This document shows, in pieces, positions 1 through 5,129 of a DNA stretch of 5,129 bases; within the stretch, counting starts at the first letter, position 1; each line of letters starts with the position of its first letter. A model generated the notes under the pieces. That model made no database searches. It saw only the letters and a list, made by a program, of their open reading frames with translations, and was not told where the DNA came from. The stretch lies in assembly GCA_021778975.1 (NCBI GenBank), contig JAJYBO010000220.1, positions 1-5,129 of the forward strand, given 5' to 3'. A program made the position numbers and the translations under genes. This stretch comes from Deltaproteobacteria bacterium. GTDB lineage: Bacteria > Desulfobacterota > Desulfobacteria > Desulfobacterales > Desulfatirhabdiaceae.

Positions 1-140
1 TCGCCCATTTTCCGGGTCAGCTCTGTGGAAAACTCTTCTTTTTCATCCAGTTCCATGGCTACCGGAGCAATTTCACTCTGAGCGAATTTCCGGACTTCTT
101 TCCGGATCATTTCCTGTTCTTTGGTTAAATCGAAATCCAA
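1..140 (-). CDS. Acyl-CoA dehydrogenase, N-terminal part (runs off the left edge)
   Basis: The 46 complete codons read LDFDLTKEQEMIRKEV, then RKFAQSEIAPVAMELDEKEEF and on to the edge. This is the typical opening of the acyl-CoA dehydrogenase N-terminal helical domain (a TxEQ-like start, then a V-x-x-F-A-x-x-E-I-x-P pattern). Family members are FAD flavoenzymes of about 380 residues that oxidise acyl-CoA thioesters to 2-enoyl-CoA, passing electrons to ETF. The active-site and FAD residues lie outside the window, so substrate chain length or branching cannot be judged. No in-frame ATG precedes the conserved region. I chose the TTG at 140-138 because a strong GGAGG (146-150) sits 5 bases upstream and because DFDLT is the usual residue 2-6 region. 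It lies 66 bp downstream of the tetR gene on the same strand, with no convincing promoter between them, so co-transcription is likely. Confidence 0.88.
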   Translation of the reverse strand, partial: MDFDLTKEQEMIRKEVRKFAQSEIAPVAMELDEKEEFSTELTRKMG

Positions 141-145
141 TGCCG

Positions 146-150
146 CCTCC
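146..150 (-). promoter_or_regulatory. Ribosome binding site that decides the TTG start of the acyl-CoA dehydrogenase
   Basis: On the minus strand the sequence AAAAAAGGAGGCGGCA leads into TTG. The GGAGG core is perfect and lies 5 bases before the TTG, supporting initiation at a non-ATG codon. Confidence 0.7.
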
Positions 151-206
151 TTTTTTCTCGAAAACATTCATATGGTAAAGTTCGATATTTCATGCAACGA
201 CGCATG

Positions 207-779
207 TCATGCACTCTGCTTCAGACCGCTGATGATGAACCCATCATAAATGGCGGCAATCTCATCTATGGAAAGCCGTCCATCGGGTTTGAACCATGTA
301 GCGCCCGCCGTACACAGCGTCAGAATCGCATAGGAAAGAATCTTGACATCCCCTTCGGCAAAGACACCCTTTTCGCCGCCTTCCTGGATGAGATTCTGGA
401 AAACACGTTCATATTCACTCCGTTTCTGCACGATGATTTTATGGTGTTCGGACGTCAGACCGCGAAGCTCGCTATTGGCAATAAACGTTTCTTTCTGACG
501 TTCCAGGTGAAAACGTACATGACTTCTCACGGCGGCGCGCATCTGTTGTTCCACATCATCGGAACCTGCCAGACTGGTTTTGAGGCAGTCCGTCAGATCG
601 TCCATGGTGCCTTTGAGAATGCTAAACAACAAATCTTCCTTACTGGCGTAATGATGATAGATACTGGCTTTCTGAATGCCGCATCCATTGGCGATATCGC
701 TGATGCTGGTGGCGAAATACCCTTTTTTGAAAAACAGCTCGACCGAAACCGATCGGATTGTCGCTTTCATGTGGCTCAT
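207..779 (-). CDS. TetR/AcrR-family transcriptional regulator, KstR2-like; probable repressor of acyl-CoA catabolism
   Basis: This 190-residue protein has the usual TetR length. The N-terminal DNA-binding domain (about residues 5-50) shows the family signature ELFFKKGYFATSISDIA, then GIQKASIYHHYASKEDLL. The helix-turn-helix is roughly residues 27-46, with the recognition helix ending in the SIYHHY motif. The C-terminal ligand-binding domain carries SELRGLTSEHHKIIVQKR and, near the end, ATWFKPDGRLSIDEIA. I recognise this pattern from KstR2-like and fatty-acid-catabolism TetR proteins, whose ligands are often acyl-CoA esters. A longer reading from a TTG at 839 exists. I prefer the ATG at 779 because it has a GGGAG (790-794) 10 bases upstream and puts the HTH at the normal distance; ATG at 770 is a further alternative. 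The gene is upstream of and co-directional with the acyl-CoA dehydrogenase, so that gene is its likely target. The effector is unknown. Confidence 0.9.
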   Translation of the reverse strand: MSHMKATIRSVSVELFFKKGYFATSISDIANGCGIQKASIYHHYASKEDLLFSILKGTMDDLTDCLKTSLAGSDDVEQQMRAAVRSHVRFHLERQKETFIANSELRGLTSEHHKIIVQKRSEYERVFQNLIQEGGEKGVFAEGDVKILSYAILTLCTAGATWFKPDGRLSIDEIAAIYDGFIISGLKQSA

Positions 780-842
780 GGACTGAAAACTCCCAATGTG
801 AAACCGATGCGGTTTTTCCGTATTCAATGGAATTTTCAAAAT

Positions 843-860
843 CTACCGACCGGACGTTAG
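843..860. promoter_or_regulatory. Imperfect 18-bp palindrome, candidate TetR operator
   Basis: CTACCGACCGGACGTTAG matches its own reverse complement at 14 of 18 positions (7 of 9 base pairs), centred on a CCGG core. It begins at about the predicted +1 of the tetR promoter, so a bound dimer would block transcription. From memory, operators with a TACCGACCG half are described for TetR regulators of fatty-acid and phenylacetate catabolism, such as Thermus PfmR. That resemblance was not checked against any database. Confidence 0.5.
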
Positions 861-866
861 GGAGAT

Positions 867-895
867 TTTATTTCATTGTTTAATTGGCTTGTCAA
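867..895 (-). promoter_or_regulatory. Predicted sigma70-type promoter of tetR (and acyl-CoA dehydrogenase)
   Basis: The minus strand has a perfect TTGACA -35 (890-895), a 17-base spacer and AATAAA as -10 (867-872). An overlapping TAAAAT (865-870) fits the -10 consensus better but gives a 19-base spacer. The predicted transcript start is near 860, about 80 bases upstream of the tetR ATG and at the edge of the palindrome. Confidence 0.5.
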
Positions 896-956
896 GAGGA
901 TTTTGATATCGGGCCGTTAAAAAAACTTTTCCCGTTGATCTTATGGGAAATATTGG

Positions 957-984
957 TTGATAAGTACACCAATGTTTGTATATA
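957..984 (+). promoter_or_regulatory. Predicted sigma70-type promoter of the DJ-1/PfpI gene
   Basis: TTGATA (957-962) and TATATA (979-984) each match consensus at 5 of 6 positions and are 16 bases apart. The predicted start falls near 991, giving a leader of about 77 bases. The promoter is back to back with that of tetR in a 288-bp divergent intergenic region. Confidence 0.5.
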
Positions 985-990
985 TGGAGG

Positions 991-1008
991 CGTCGGTCAT
1001 TTCCGACG
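991..1008. repeat. 6-bp perfect inverted repeat at the predicted pfpI transcript start
   Basis: CGTCGG (991-996), a 6-base spacer (TCATTT) and CCGACG (1003-1008) form a perfect GC-rich inverted repeat just downstream of the -10 box. It could be a repressor operator or, in RNA, a 5'-end hairpin. No T-run follows, so it is not a terminator. Its half-site shares GTCGG/CCGAC with the palindrome at 843-860 but the spacing differs. Confidence 0.4.
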
Positions 1009-1067
1009 GATTGCGCCGAAAATGGCTAATATCCCAACTCTACACCCCAATACAGGAGGTTTGACAC

Positions 1068-1649
1068 ATGGGCGCCCAAAAAATTTTGTTGCTTGCAGGA
1101 GATTTTGTCGAAGATTACGAAATAATGGTGCCGTTTCAGGCGCTGCTCATGACAGGACATGCGGTTCATGCTGTCTGCCCCGGTAAAAAATCCGGAGAGC
1201 AGATTCGCACCGCCATCCATGATTTTGAAGGCGATCAAACCTACAGCGAAAAACCCGGCCACAATTTTACGCTGAACGCGGATTTTGATACAATTGCCGT
1301 CGAAACTTACGATGCGCTGGTAATTCCTGGCGGCAGAGCGCCGGAATATATCCGTCTGAATCCGAAAGTCATTGCAATCGCGCGCCATTTCGCCGAAGCC
1401 GGCAAGCCCATCGCCGCCATCTGTCATGGACCACAGATTCTGGTTGCCGCCGGGGTTCTGAAAGATCGAAAATGCACGGCGTATCCAGCGGTCGGGCCGG
1501 ACATCACGATGGCTGGCGGACACTATATGGAAATTCCTGTGGATCAAGCGTTCACAGACGGCAACCTTGTCACCGCTCCGGCATGGCCTGCACATCCGGC
1601 GTGGATCGCCGGATTTTTAAAGTTGTTGGGAACACGGATAGAATTATAG
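1068..1649 (+). CDS. DJ-1/PfpI-family protein (glutamine amidotransferase-like fold)
   Basis: The 193-residue protein is a single DJ-1/PfpI domain. It opens with the first strand and turn KILLLAGDFVEDYE, in which Glu15 is the conserved acid near the nucleophile. PGGRAPE (87-93) ends in Glu93, which aligns with the third member of the PfpI triad. AICHGPQIL (117-125) is the nucleophile elbow, with Cys119 and His120. TAYPAVGPDI (137-146) is also family-typical. The family includes PfpI/YhbO-like intracellular proteins variously described as peptidases, glyoxalase/deglycase-type enzymes or stress chaperones. The residues show a competent Cys-His-Glu site but not which activity applies. It is somewhat longer than the roughly 166-residue PfpI, with extra sequence around residues 40-80. 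No signal peptide is visible, so it should be cytoplasmic. The start is firm: AGGAGG (1054-1059) lies 8 bases before the ATG. cobO follows on the same strand after 94 bp. Confidence 0.93.
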   Translation: MGAQKILLLAGDFVEDYEIMVPFQALLMTGHAVHAVCPGKKSGEQIRTAIHDFEGDQTYSEKPGHNFTLNADFDTIAVETYDALVIPGGRAPEYIRLNPKVIAIARHFAEAGKPIAAICHGPQILVAAGVLKDRKCTAYPAVGPDITMAGGHYMEIPVDQAFTDGNLVTAPAWPAHPAWIAGFLKLLGTRIEL

Positions 1650-1680
1650 GAAGCTTGAGGAAAACGCAGCTTACAACCGC

Positions 1681-1712
1681 TTGGAGTATATGTTAAACCG
1701 TTTGCAGTATAT
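1681..1712 (+). repeat. Two direct repeats 21 bp apart upstream of cobO
   Basis: TTGGAGTATAT (1681-1691) and TTGCAGTATAT (1702-1712) match at 10 of 11 positions, with a 21-bp period, about two helical turns. They lie 32-63 bp before the cobO start. They might be regulator half-sites or part of a weak internal promoter; I found no well-spaced -35/-10 pair here. Confidence 0.3.
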
Positions 1713-1743
1713 ATCATCGGCGTTACATGCACAGGATTTCTAT

Positions 1744-2259
1744 ATGAAAGGTTATGTTCAGGTTTATACCGGAGATGGAAAAGGCAAAACCACGGCAGCG
1801 CTGGGGCTTTCTCTGCGAGCCGCGGGTGCAGGTCTTCGGGTGTATATCGCGCAGTTCATCAAAATGGGTGATTACAGTGAAATAAAGGCATTGCAGCGTT
1901 TTTCAGATTTAATCACCATCGAACAGTTCGGCCTCGGCCGATTCATTAAGGGAAAGCCTTCTCCTGAAGATATCGAAGCCGCCCAGAAAGGGCTTGAAAG
2001 CGTCAGAGCGGTTTTGATGGCGGAGCGGCATTCGGTAGTGGTTTTGGAGGAAGCCAATGTCGCGGCAATGTGCGGCCTTTTTTCGGTGGAAGATATCCTG
2101 AAACTGGTTGCTATCAAACCCAAAACAGTAGAACTTGTCATCACCGGACGGGGGGCCGCTCCCGAACTTATTGAAAAAGCGGATCTGGTCACCGAAATGA
2201 AGTGCGTCAAGCATTATTACGATCAGGGAGTTCAGGCTCGAATCGGCATTGAAAAATAA
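1744..2259 (+). CDS. cobO: Cob(I)yrinic acid a,c-diamide adenosyltransferase, CobO/BtuR type
   Basis: The enzyme transfers the 5'-deoxyadenosyl group of ATP to the cobalt of a reduced corrinoid, in cobalamin synthesis or salvage in the cytoplasm. The 171-residue protein begins MKGYVQVYTGDGKGKTTAAL. Its P-loop is GDGKGKTT (residues 10-17), of the unusual CobA/CobO kind. YIAQFIKMGDYSEIKAL follows (from about residue 38). VVVLEEANVAA around residues 98-108 is the Walker B region, and ITGRGAAPELIEKADLVTEM (133-152) with VKHYYDQGVQARIGIE closes the protein; these are family hallmarks. At Walker B it has Glu102-Glu103 where relatives usually have Asp-Glu. I chose ATG 1744 rather than TTG 1681 because AGGA (1733-1736) is 7 bases upstream and MKGYVQVYTG is the normal N-terminus. 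No cobalamin riboswitch is recognisable upstream. It is probably co-transcribed with the DJ-1/PfpI gene and converges on the ABC permease. Confidence 0.93.
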   Translation: MKGYVQVYTGDGKGKTTAALGLSLRAAGAGLRVYIAQFIKMGDYSEIKALQRFSDLITIEQFGLGRFIKGKPSPEDIEAAQKGLESVRAVLMAERHSVVVLEEANVAAMCGLFSVEDILKLVAIKPKTVELVITGRGAAPELIEKADLVTEMKCVKHYYDQGVQARIGIEK

Positions 2260-2276
2260 AGAAGAGTCGGAAGAAT

Positions 2277-2300
2277 AAAAAAATATTGCAAAGATGCAAT
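2277..2300 (-). terminator. Candidate intrinsic terminator of the ABC permease transcript
   Basis: On the minus strand, ATTGCA-TCTT-TGCAAT forms a perfect 6-bp stem with a 4-base loop (2285-2300). One base later a run of seven T follows (2277-2283). The stem has only two G-C pairs, so it would be weak. It starts 18 bases past the permease stop. In the plus direction no T-run follows, so it would not end the cobO transcript in the classical way. Confidence 0.5.
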
Positions 2301-2318
2301 CAGAGTGAAGCGGGGATA

Positions 2319-3374
2319 TCAATCGTTCCAGGAAAACAAAATGGCGCCCGCCGCCATGCAGACCGCCGTCATGACCAAAAGAATGAATACTTCCGGCATG
2401 ACATCGGTAAGCGTGGCGCCGTCGTTCATGATCTTTCGCACAGCGACCAGAAGATGGGTCAGGGGAAACATGTCCGCCACCCACCGCACCCACCGGGGCG
2501 CGCCTTCCAGAGAAAACCAGACTTGAGACAGAAACATCATGGGCCAGGATATGAAATTGAGGACGCCGCTGGTGAATTCCTCGCTGACGCCGCGTGACGC
2601 CAGCACCAGACCGACGGATGTCAGGCTGAGGCATCCTGTGAAAAATACGATCGCCAGATTGAGATACGAGCCTTCGACATGAAACGAAAACATCATGTCG
2701 CACCCAATCCAGACCACCACCAGCGTGAACATCAGAAGAAATATGCGCGACAGCATCTGCGCGGCCATATATTCAAATGCGGTCAGAGGGGTCGCCTTCA
2801 GGCGTTTCAGCACGCCGTTTTTCCGGTACCGCACCACGACGTATCCCACACCCCACAGCGCGCTGAACATCATGTTCATGCCAAGAATTCCGGGAAACAA
2901 CCAGTCAATGTAGCGAATCTCCCTGCCGTGAACCACCTGCTTCCGGAAAAAACGGTCGGCGCCCGAAGACGGTATCGAGCTTAGAAGAATCTTCTCCAAA
3001 ACATAACCTTGAGGGGAAGACGTGTTGATCCAGTACGCATACGGCGGCGCGCCCTGCTGGATCAGCATTTCGATGTCATGATGCTTCAAAAGCGTGAGAC
3101 CGGCCGCGAGGGATTTTACACCCACAAATTCAAGGTATTGGGAAGACTGGAAGCCAGCGGGAATTTGAAGCGGTTGGTGTACGCCAATGCGTGGATTTTC
3201 TACGGGGAAGACGCCGACCTTGTATTCCGAAAAGGATTTTCCGCCAAAGACAATGCCGAAACCCGCCACAATCAGAAATGGGAAGAGAAAATTCCAGCCA
3301 AACGCGGCGCGATCCCTGAAATATTCCAGGTTTCGCGCCATGAAAATCGCCCACATTCGTTTAAAACGCATCAT
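2319..3374 (-). CDS. ABC-2 type transporter permease with a large extracytoplasmic loop
   Basis: This 351-residue inner-membrane protein has six likely TM segments: about 24-44, 158-180, 205-226, 238-260, 267-288 and 325-347. A soluble loop of roughly 110 residues (46-157) lies between TM1 and TM2, as in the YhhJ/YbhR-like layout of ABC-2 exporters. The cytoplasmic stretch RYRKNGVLKRLKATPLTAFE (182-201) before TM3 is the family signature that contacts the ATPase. Such permeases export drugs, polysaccharides, lipids or other compounds; the substrate cannot be read here. No ABC ATPase adjoins it: a terminator-like hairpin and the convergent cobO lie downstream, and a histidine kinase lies upstream. 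It starts at tandem ATGs (3374 and 3371) with a modest AAGG (3381-3384) 6 bases before the first. The gap to the kinase gene is 45 bp with no evident promoter, so it probably belongs to the same operon. Confidence 0.88.
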   Translation of the reverse strand: MMRFKRMWAIFMARNLEYFRDRAAFGWNFLFPFLIVAGFGIVFGGKSFSEYKVGVFPVENPRIGVHQPLQIPAGFQSSQYLEFVGVKSLAAGLTLLKHHDIEMLIQQGAPPYAYWINTSSPQGYVLEKILLSSIPSSGADRFFRKQVVHGREIRYIDWLFPGILGMNMMFSALWGVGYVVVRYRKNGVLKRLKATPLTAFEYMAAQMLSRIFLLMFTLVVVWIGCDMMFSFHVEGSYLNLAIVFFTGCLSLTSVGLVLASRGVSEEFTSGVLNFISWPMMFLSQVWFSLEGAPRWVRWVADMFPLTHLLVAVRKIMNDGATLTDVMPEVFILLVMTAVCMAAGAILFSWND

Positions 3375-3419
3375 TAATGGCCTTTTTTAGGGGCTATCCG
3401 GTTTTGGCTCTGGTTCCGT

Positions 3420-5000
3420 CTATAATGGGATTCGCTTAACGATAGCGTTGACATCCACCACCGGAAGCCGCACCGTAAACGTCGCACCGCTTCCGGCCTG
3501 GTTCTCCACCTGTACCGTTCCGCCGTGTTTTTCGATAATACCATAGACGGTCGAAAGCCCCAGTCCGACACCGTAACCTTCTTTTTTGGTCGTGTAAAAC
3601 GGTTCGAAAATATGCGGTAGATCGGCAGGCGCAATACCGATTCCCGTGTCGCTTACCGCTATATTGACAAAACGGTCGGACGTATCCAAATCCACCTGTA
3701 TTTTCAGGCTACCGCCATCTGGCATGGCGTCCATGGCGTTGAAAATGATGTTGATGAGACATTGCTGCAACTGGTTGATATCGCCCTTGACCGCCGGCAG
3801 GCGCGCCGCGACGGATACCTCGGATGTGATATGATGCAGATCGAGTTTGTGCCGGCTGAGCAGCATACAGCGATTTACCAGGTCTTCGATCTGAACGGCT
3901 TCCACCGACGGCGACGATTTTCGGGAAAATGTCAGAAGGCCGGATACAATCCGGGAACAGCGCCGGGTTTCACTTTCGACAAGCTCCAGATATTCCTTGA
4001 ATTTATTCTGGCGGTCAACCGACAGGGCGCCCTTTTCCAGAATACGCCGCATCAGTCCCATATAATTCAATACGCCGGCCAGCGGATTGTTGATCTCGTG
4101 AACGACACTGGCCGCCAGCCTGCCCAGAGAGATCATCTTGTCCTGATGCAGCACTCGCGCTTGATCCAGCATTTCCTGCTCCAGCCGCCGCAGTTCTCTC
4201 AGGTCTCTGACAAAACACACCAGACCACTGTCAACTCCATCCTCCTTGAGAACCGTCGCCGAAATCTGCACCGGAATGGAATGTCCGTCATGGCCAATCA
4301 GTGCGGTTTCATAGAGGTACAGGTGATGTTGACCGCCATAAGTATCGGCGGCAAGAGACGAATGAAAACGTCCGGATTCTTGAGGATCGAGGATGTCTTT
4401 CAGATACAGACGATGTAATACCTGACGCCGATCATGGCCCAGAAGCTTCTCCAGCGCACGATTGAAGATGATGATTCGGCCATCGGCCTGACATCCCAGA
4501 ATACCGTCTATGGAATTTTCGATGAGGTTCTTCTGAAAAGCGATAGCCGCCGAGAGTTCCTGCGCGGTTCTGGCGTTTTCATGTTCAAGAAGATGGGTGT
4601 ATTCCTGAATCTGGCGTCGGGATGTAAAGCGCTGCCGGGCGCGATCGAGCGCCAGAAAAAGAGCGCTGTCACTGATGGGTTTGGTGATAAAATCGGAGGC
4701 GTCCAGTTGCAACGCCTGAATGGCCAGTTCCATTTCACCATAGGCGGTCGCGACAATCACTTCAATTTCAGGAAAACGCTCTTTCAGCGCTTTCAACACC
4801 TGGATGCCATCCATACCCGGCATCCGGATATCGGTCATCACAATTTGGGGAGATACCCGGCGGCACAGATCCAGACCTGCCAGACCATCCGGTGCTGAAA
4901 AAATCTGATATCCGGCATCCTGAAGCATCAGCGTCATCACCTCGCGGATATCTGCTTCATCATCCATCAGCACAATGGTCCAGTCATTGGAAGACGTCAT
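3420..5000 (-). CDS. Hybrid signalling protein: receiver-PAS-histidine kinase
   Basis: The 526-residue soluble protein has three modules and no TM segment. The receiver domain (about 8-125) carries the acidic pair Asp13-Asp14, phospho-acceptor Asp57 in MTDIRMPGMDG, Thr85, and Lys107 in TKP. A coiled-coil-like linker (128-155) leads to a PAS domain (about 155-270: ENSIDGILGCQADGRIIIFN). The HisKA domain has His301 in SVVHEINNPLAG, the NtrB-like H-box. The ATPase domain has the N-box (NIIFNAMDAM, Asn417 and Asn421), G1 DTGIGI (451-456), the F-box HIFEPFYTTK and G2 GYGVGLGLS (475-483). All catalytic residues are present. There is no C-terminal receiver and no DNA-binding output domain, so the receiver probably tunes the kinase, whose target regulator is elsewhere. 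The signal is probably cytoplasmic, through PAS. It starts 9 bases after the livF stop, with its Shine-Dalgarno (TGAGG) overlapping that stop, which implies translational coupling. Confidence 0.95.
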   Translation of the reverse strand: MTSSNDWTIVLMDDEADIREVMTLMLQDAGYQIFSAPDGLAGLDLCRRVSPQIVMTDIRMPGMDGIQVLKALKERFPEIEVIVATAYGEMELAIQALQLDASDFITKPISDSALFLALDRARQRFTSRRQIQEYTHLLEHENARTAQELSAAIAFQKNLIENSIDGILGCQADGRIIIFNRALEKLLGHDRRQVLHRLYLKDILDPQESGRFHSSLAADTYGGQHHLYLYETALIGHDGHSIPVQISATVLKEDGVDSGLVCFVRDLRELRRLEQEMLDQARVLHQDKMISLGRLAASVVHEINNPLAGVLNYMGLMRRILEKGALSVDRQNKFKEYLELVESETRRCSRIVSGLLTFSRKSSPSVEAVQIEDLVNRCMLLSRHKLDLHHITSEVSVAARLPAVKGDINQLQQCLINIIFNAMDAMPDGGSLKIQVDLDTSDRFVNIAVSDTGIGIAPADLPHIFEPFYTTKKEGYGVGLGLSTVYGIIEKHGGTVQVENQAGSGATFTVRLPVVDVNAIVKRIPL

Positions 5001-5007
5001 GACAGCA

Positions 5008-5012
5008 CCTCA
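5008..5012 (-). promoter_or_regulatory. Ribosome binding site of the kinase gene overlapping the livF stop codon
   Basis: The minus strand reads TGAGG, then seven bases (TGCTGTC), then ATG. The first three bases of this site are the livF TGA. Ribosomes finishing livF would therefore sit on the kinase initiation region. Confidence 0.6.
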
Positions 5013-5129
5013 CCCCAGATAAGCAGCCAGCACCCTTTCATCCCGATACAGTTCATCCGGGATCCCCTCAGCGACAATGCGGCCACGCTCCATCACGTAG
5101 GCATAGTCGGCCACTTCCAGAGCGCTTTT
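5010..5129 (-). CDS. livF: High-affinity branched-chain amino acid ABC transporter ATP-binding protein LivF, C-terminal end
   Basis: The last 39 codons run from the right edge, starting KSALEVADYAYVMERGRIVA and ending RDERVLAAYLG. ALE-x-ADYAYV-x-E-x-GRIV and the closing DERV-x-AYLG are diagnostic of LivF, one of two ATPases of the LivFGHMK importer. LivF powers uptake of leucine, isoleucine and valine, or in many soil and anaerobic bacteria of other small acids and amides, at the cytoplasmic face of the membrane. Walker A, the ABC signature and Walker B all lie beyond the window, so activity cannot be judged. The natural C-terminus is intact. The neighbouring liv genes are expected to the right, and the gene leads directly into the kinase gene. 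Confidence 0.88.
   Translation of the reverse strand, partial: KSALEVADYAYVMERGRIVAEGIPDELYRDERVLAAYLG

Noticed and set aside
191..206. Short inverted repeat CATGC-N6-GCATG just after the tetR stop, considered as a terminator
   Set aside because: The stem is only 5 bp and no T-run follows on the minus strand, so it is more likely chance and readthrough into the acyl-CoA dehydrogenase is expected.
192..860. A 222-residue open frame on the plus strand opposite tetR
   Set aside because: It is antisense to a clear TetR protein, its translation shows no recognisable domain, and no convincing ribosome binding site precedes it.
1026..1595. A 189-residue open frame on the minus strand opposite the PfpI gene
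   Set aside because: It is a shadow of a strongly recognised DJ-1/PfpI gene with a good ribosome binding site; the antisense product is Arg/Cys/His-rich and unlike any family I know.
1650..1743. Cobalamin riboswitch upstream of cobO
   Set aside because: The 94-bp gap is too short for a full cobalamin riboswitch and I see no B12-box-like sequence; the pfpI leader is also too short.
1909..2703. A 264-residue minus-strand frame spanning cobO and the end of the permease
   Set aside because: It crosses two well-supported genes and the hairpin between them, and its composition is typical of an out-of-frame reading.
3375..3419. Terminator or promoter between the kinase and permease genes
   Set aside because: The 45-bp gap contains no stable hairpin plus T-run on the minus strand and no spaced -35/-10 pair, so readthrough is the simpler reading.
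3762..4418. A 218-residue plus-strand frame opposite the kinase
   Set aside because: The minus-strand kinase has every catalytic motif in one uninterrupted frame, so this frame is an antisense shadow.

Overview
The window reads as ordinary bacterial chromosome. I infer an anaerobic or metabolically versatile Gram-negative bacterium of the Desulfobacterota (deltaproteobacterial) type. The grounds are circumstantial: an acyl-CoA dehydrogenase behind a KstR2-like TetR regulator, the end of a branched-chain amino acid transporter operon, a multi-domain REC-PAS-histidine kinase, and a short stand-alone CobO-type corrinoid adenosyltransferase. No rRNA, tRNA, CRISPR array, insertion sequence or phage gene is visible.

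Left block (1-895, minus strand): the first 46 codons of an acyl-CoA dehydrogenase (TTG start at 140) lie 66 bp downstream of a complete TetR-family regulator (207-779). The regulator's predicted promoter (867-895) is followed at once by an imperfect 18-bp palindrome (843-860). That is the expected place for an autorepression operator controlling a tetR-acyl-CoA dehydrogenase transcript.

Middle block (957-2259, plus strand): divergent from tetR, a good sigma70-like promoter (957-984) and a 6-bp inverted repeat at the predicted transcript start precede a DJ-1/PfpI-family protein (1068-1649). A CobO/BtuR-type cob(I)yrinic acid a,c-diamide adenosyltransferase (1744-2259) follows 94 bp later. The two probably share a transcript.

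Right block (2277-5129, minus strand): the last 39 codons of LivF, the ATPase of a branched-chain amino acid ABC importer, run in from the right edge. Nine bases after its stop begins a 526-residue REC-PAS-HisKA-HATPase protein whose ribosome binding site overlaps the livF stop codon. A six-TM ABC-2 type permease follows 45 bp later and ends at a small AT-rich hairpin with a U-tract. The gene order suggests one operon: amino acid or acid import, a signalling kinase, then an export-type permease whose ATPase is not in view.

All intergenic gaps are under 300 bp. I see no clearly new molecular system. The points most worth checking are the kinase coupled to livF, the operator-like palindrome, and the orphan ABC-2 permease.
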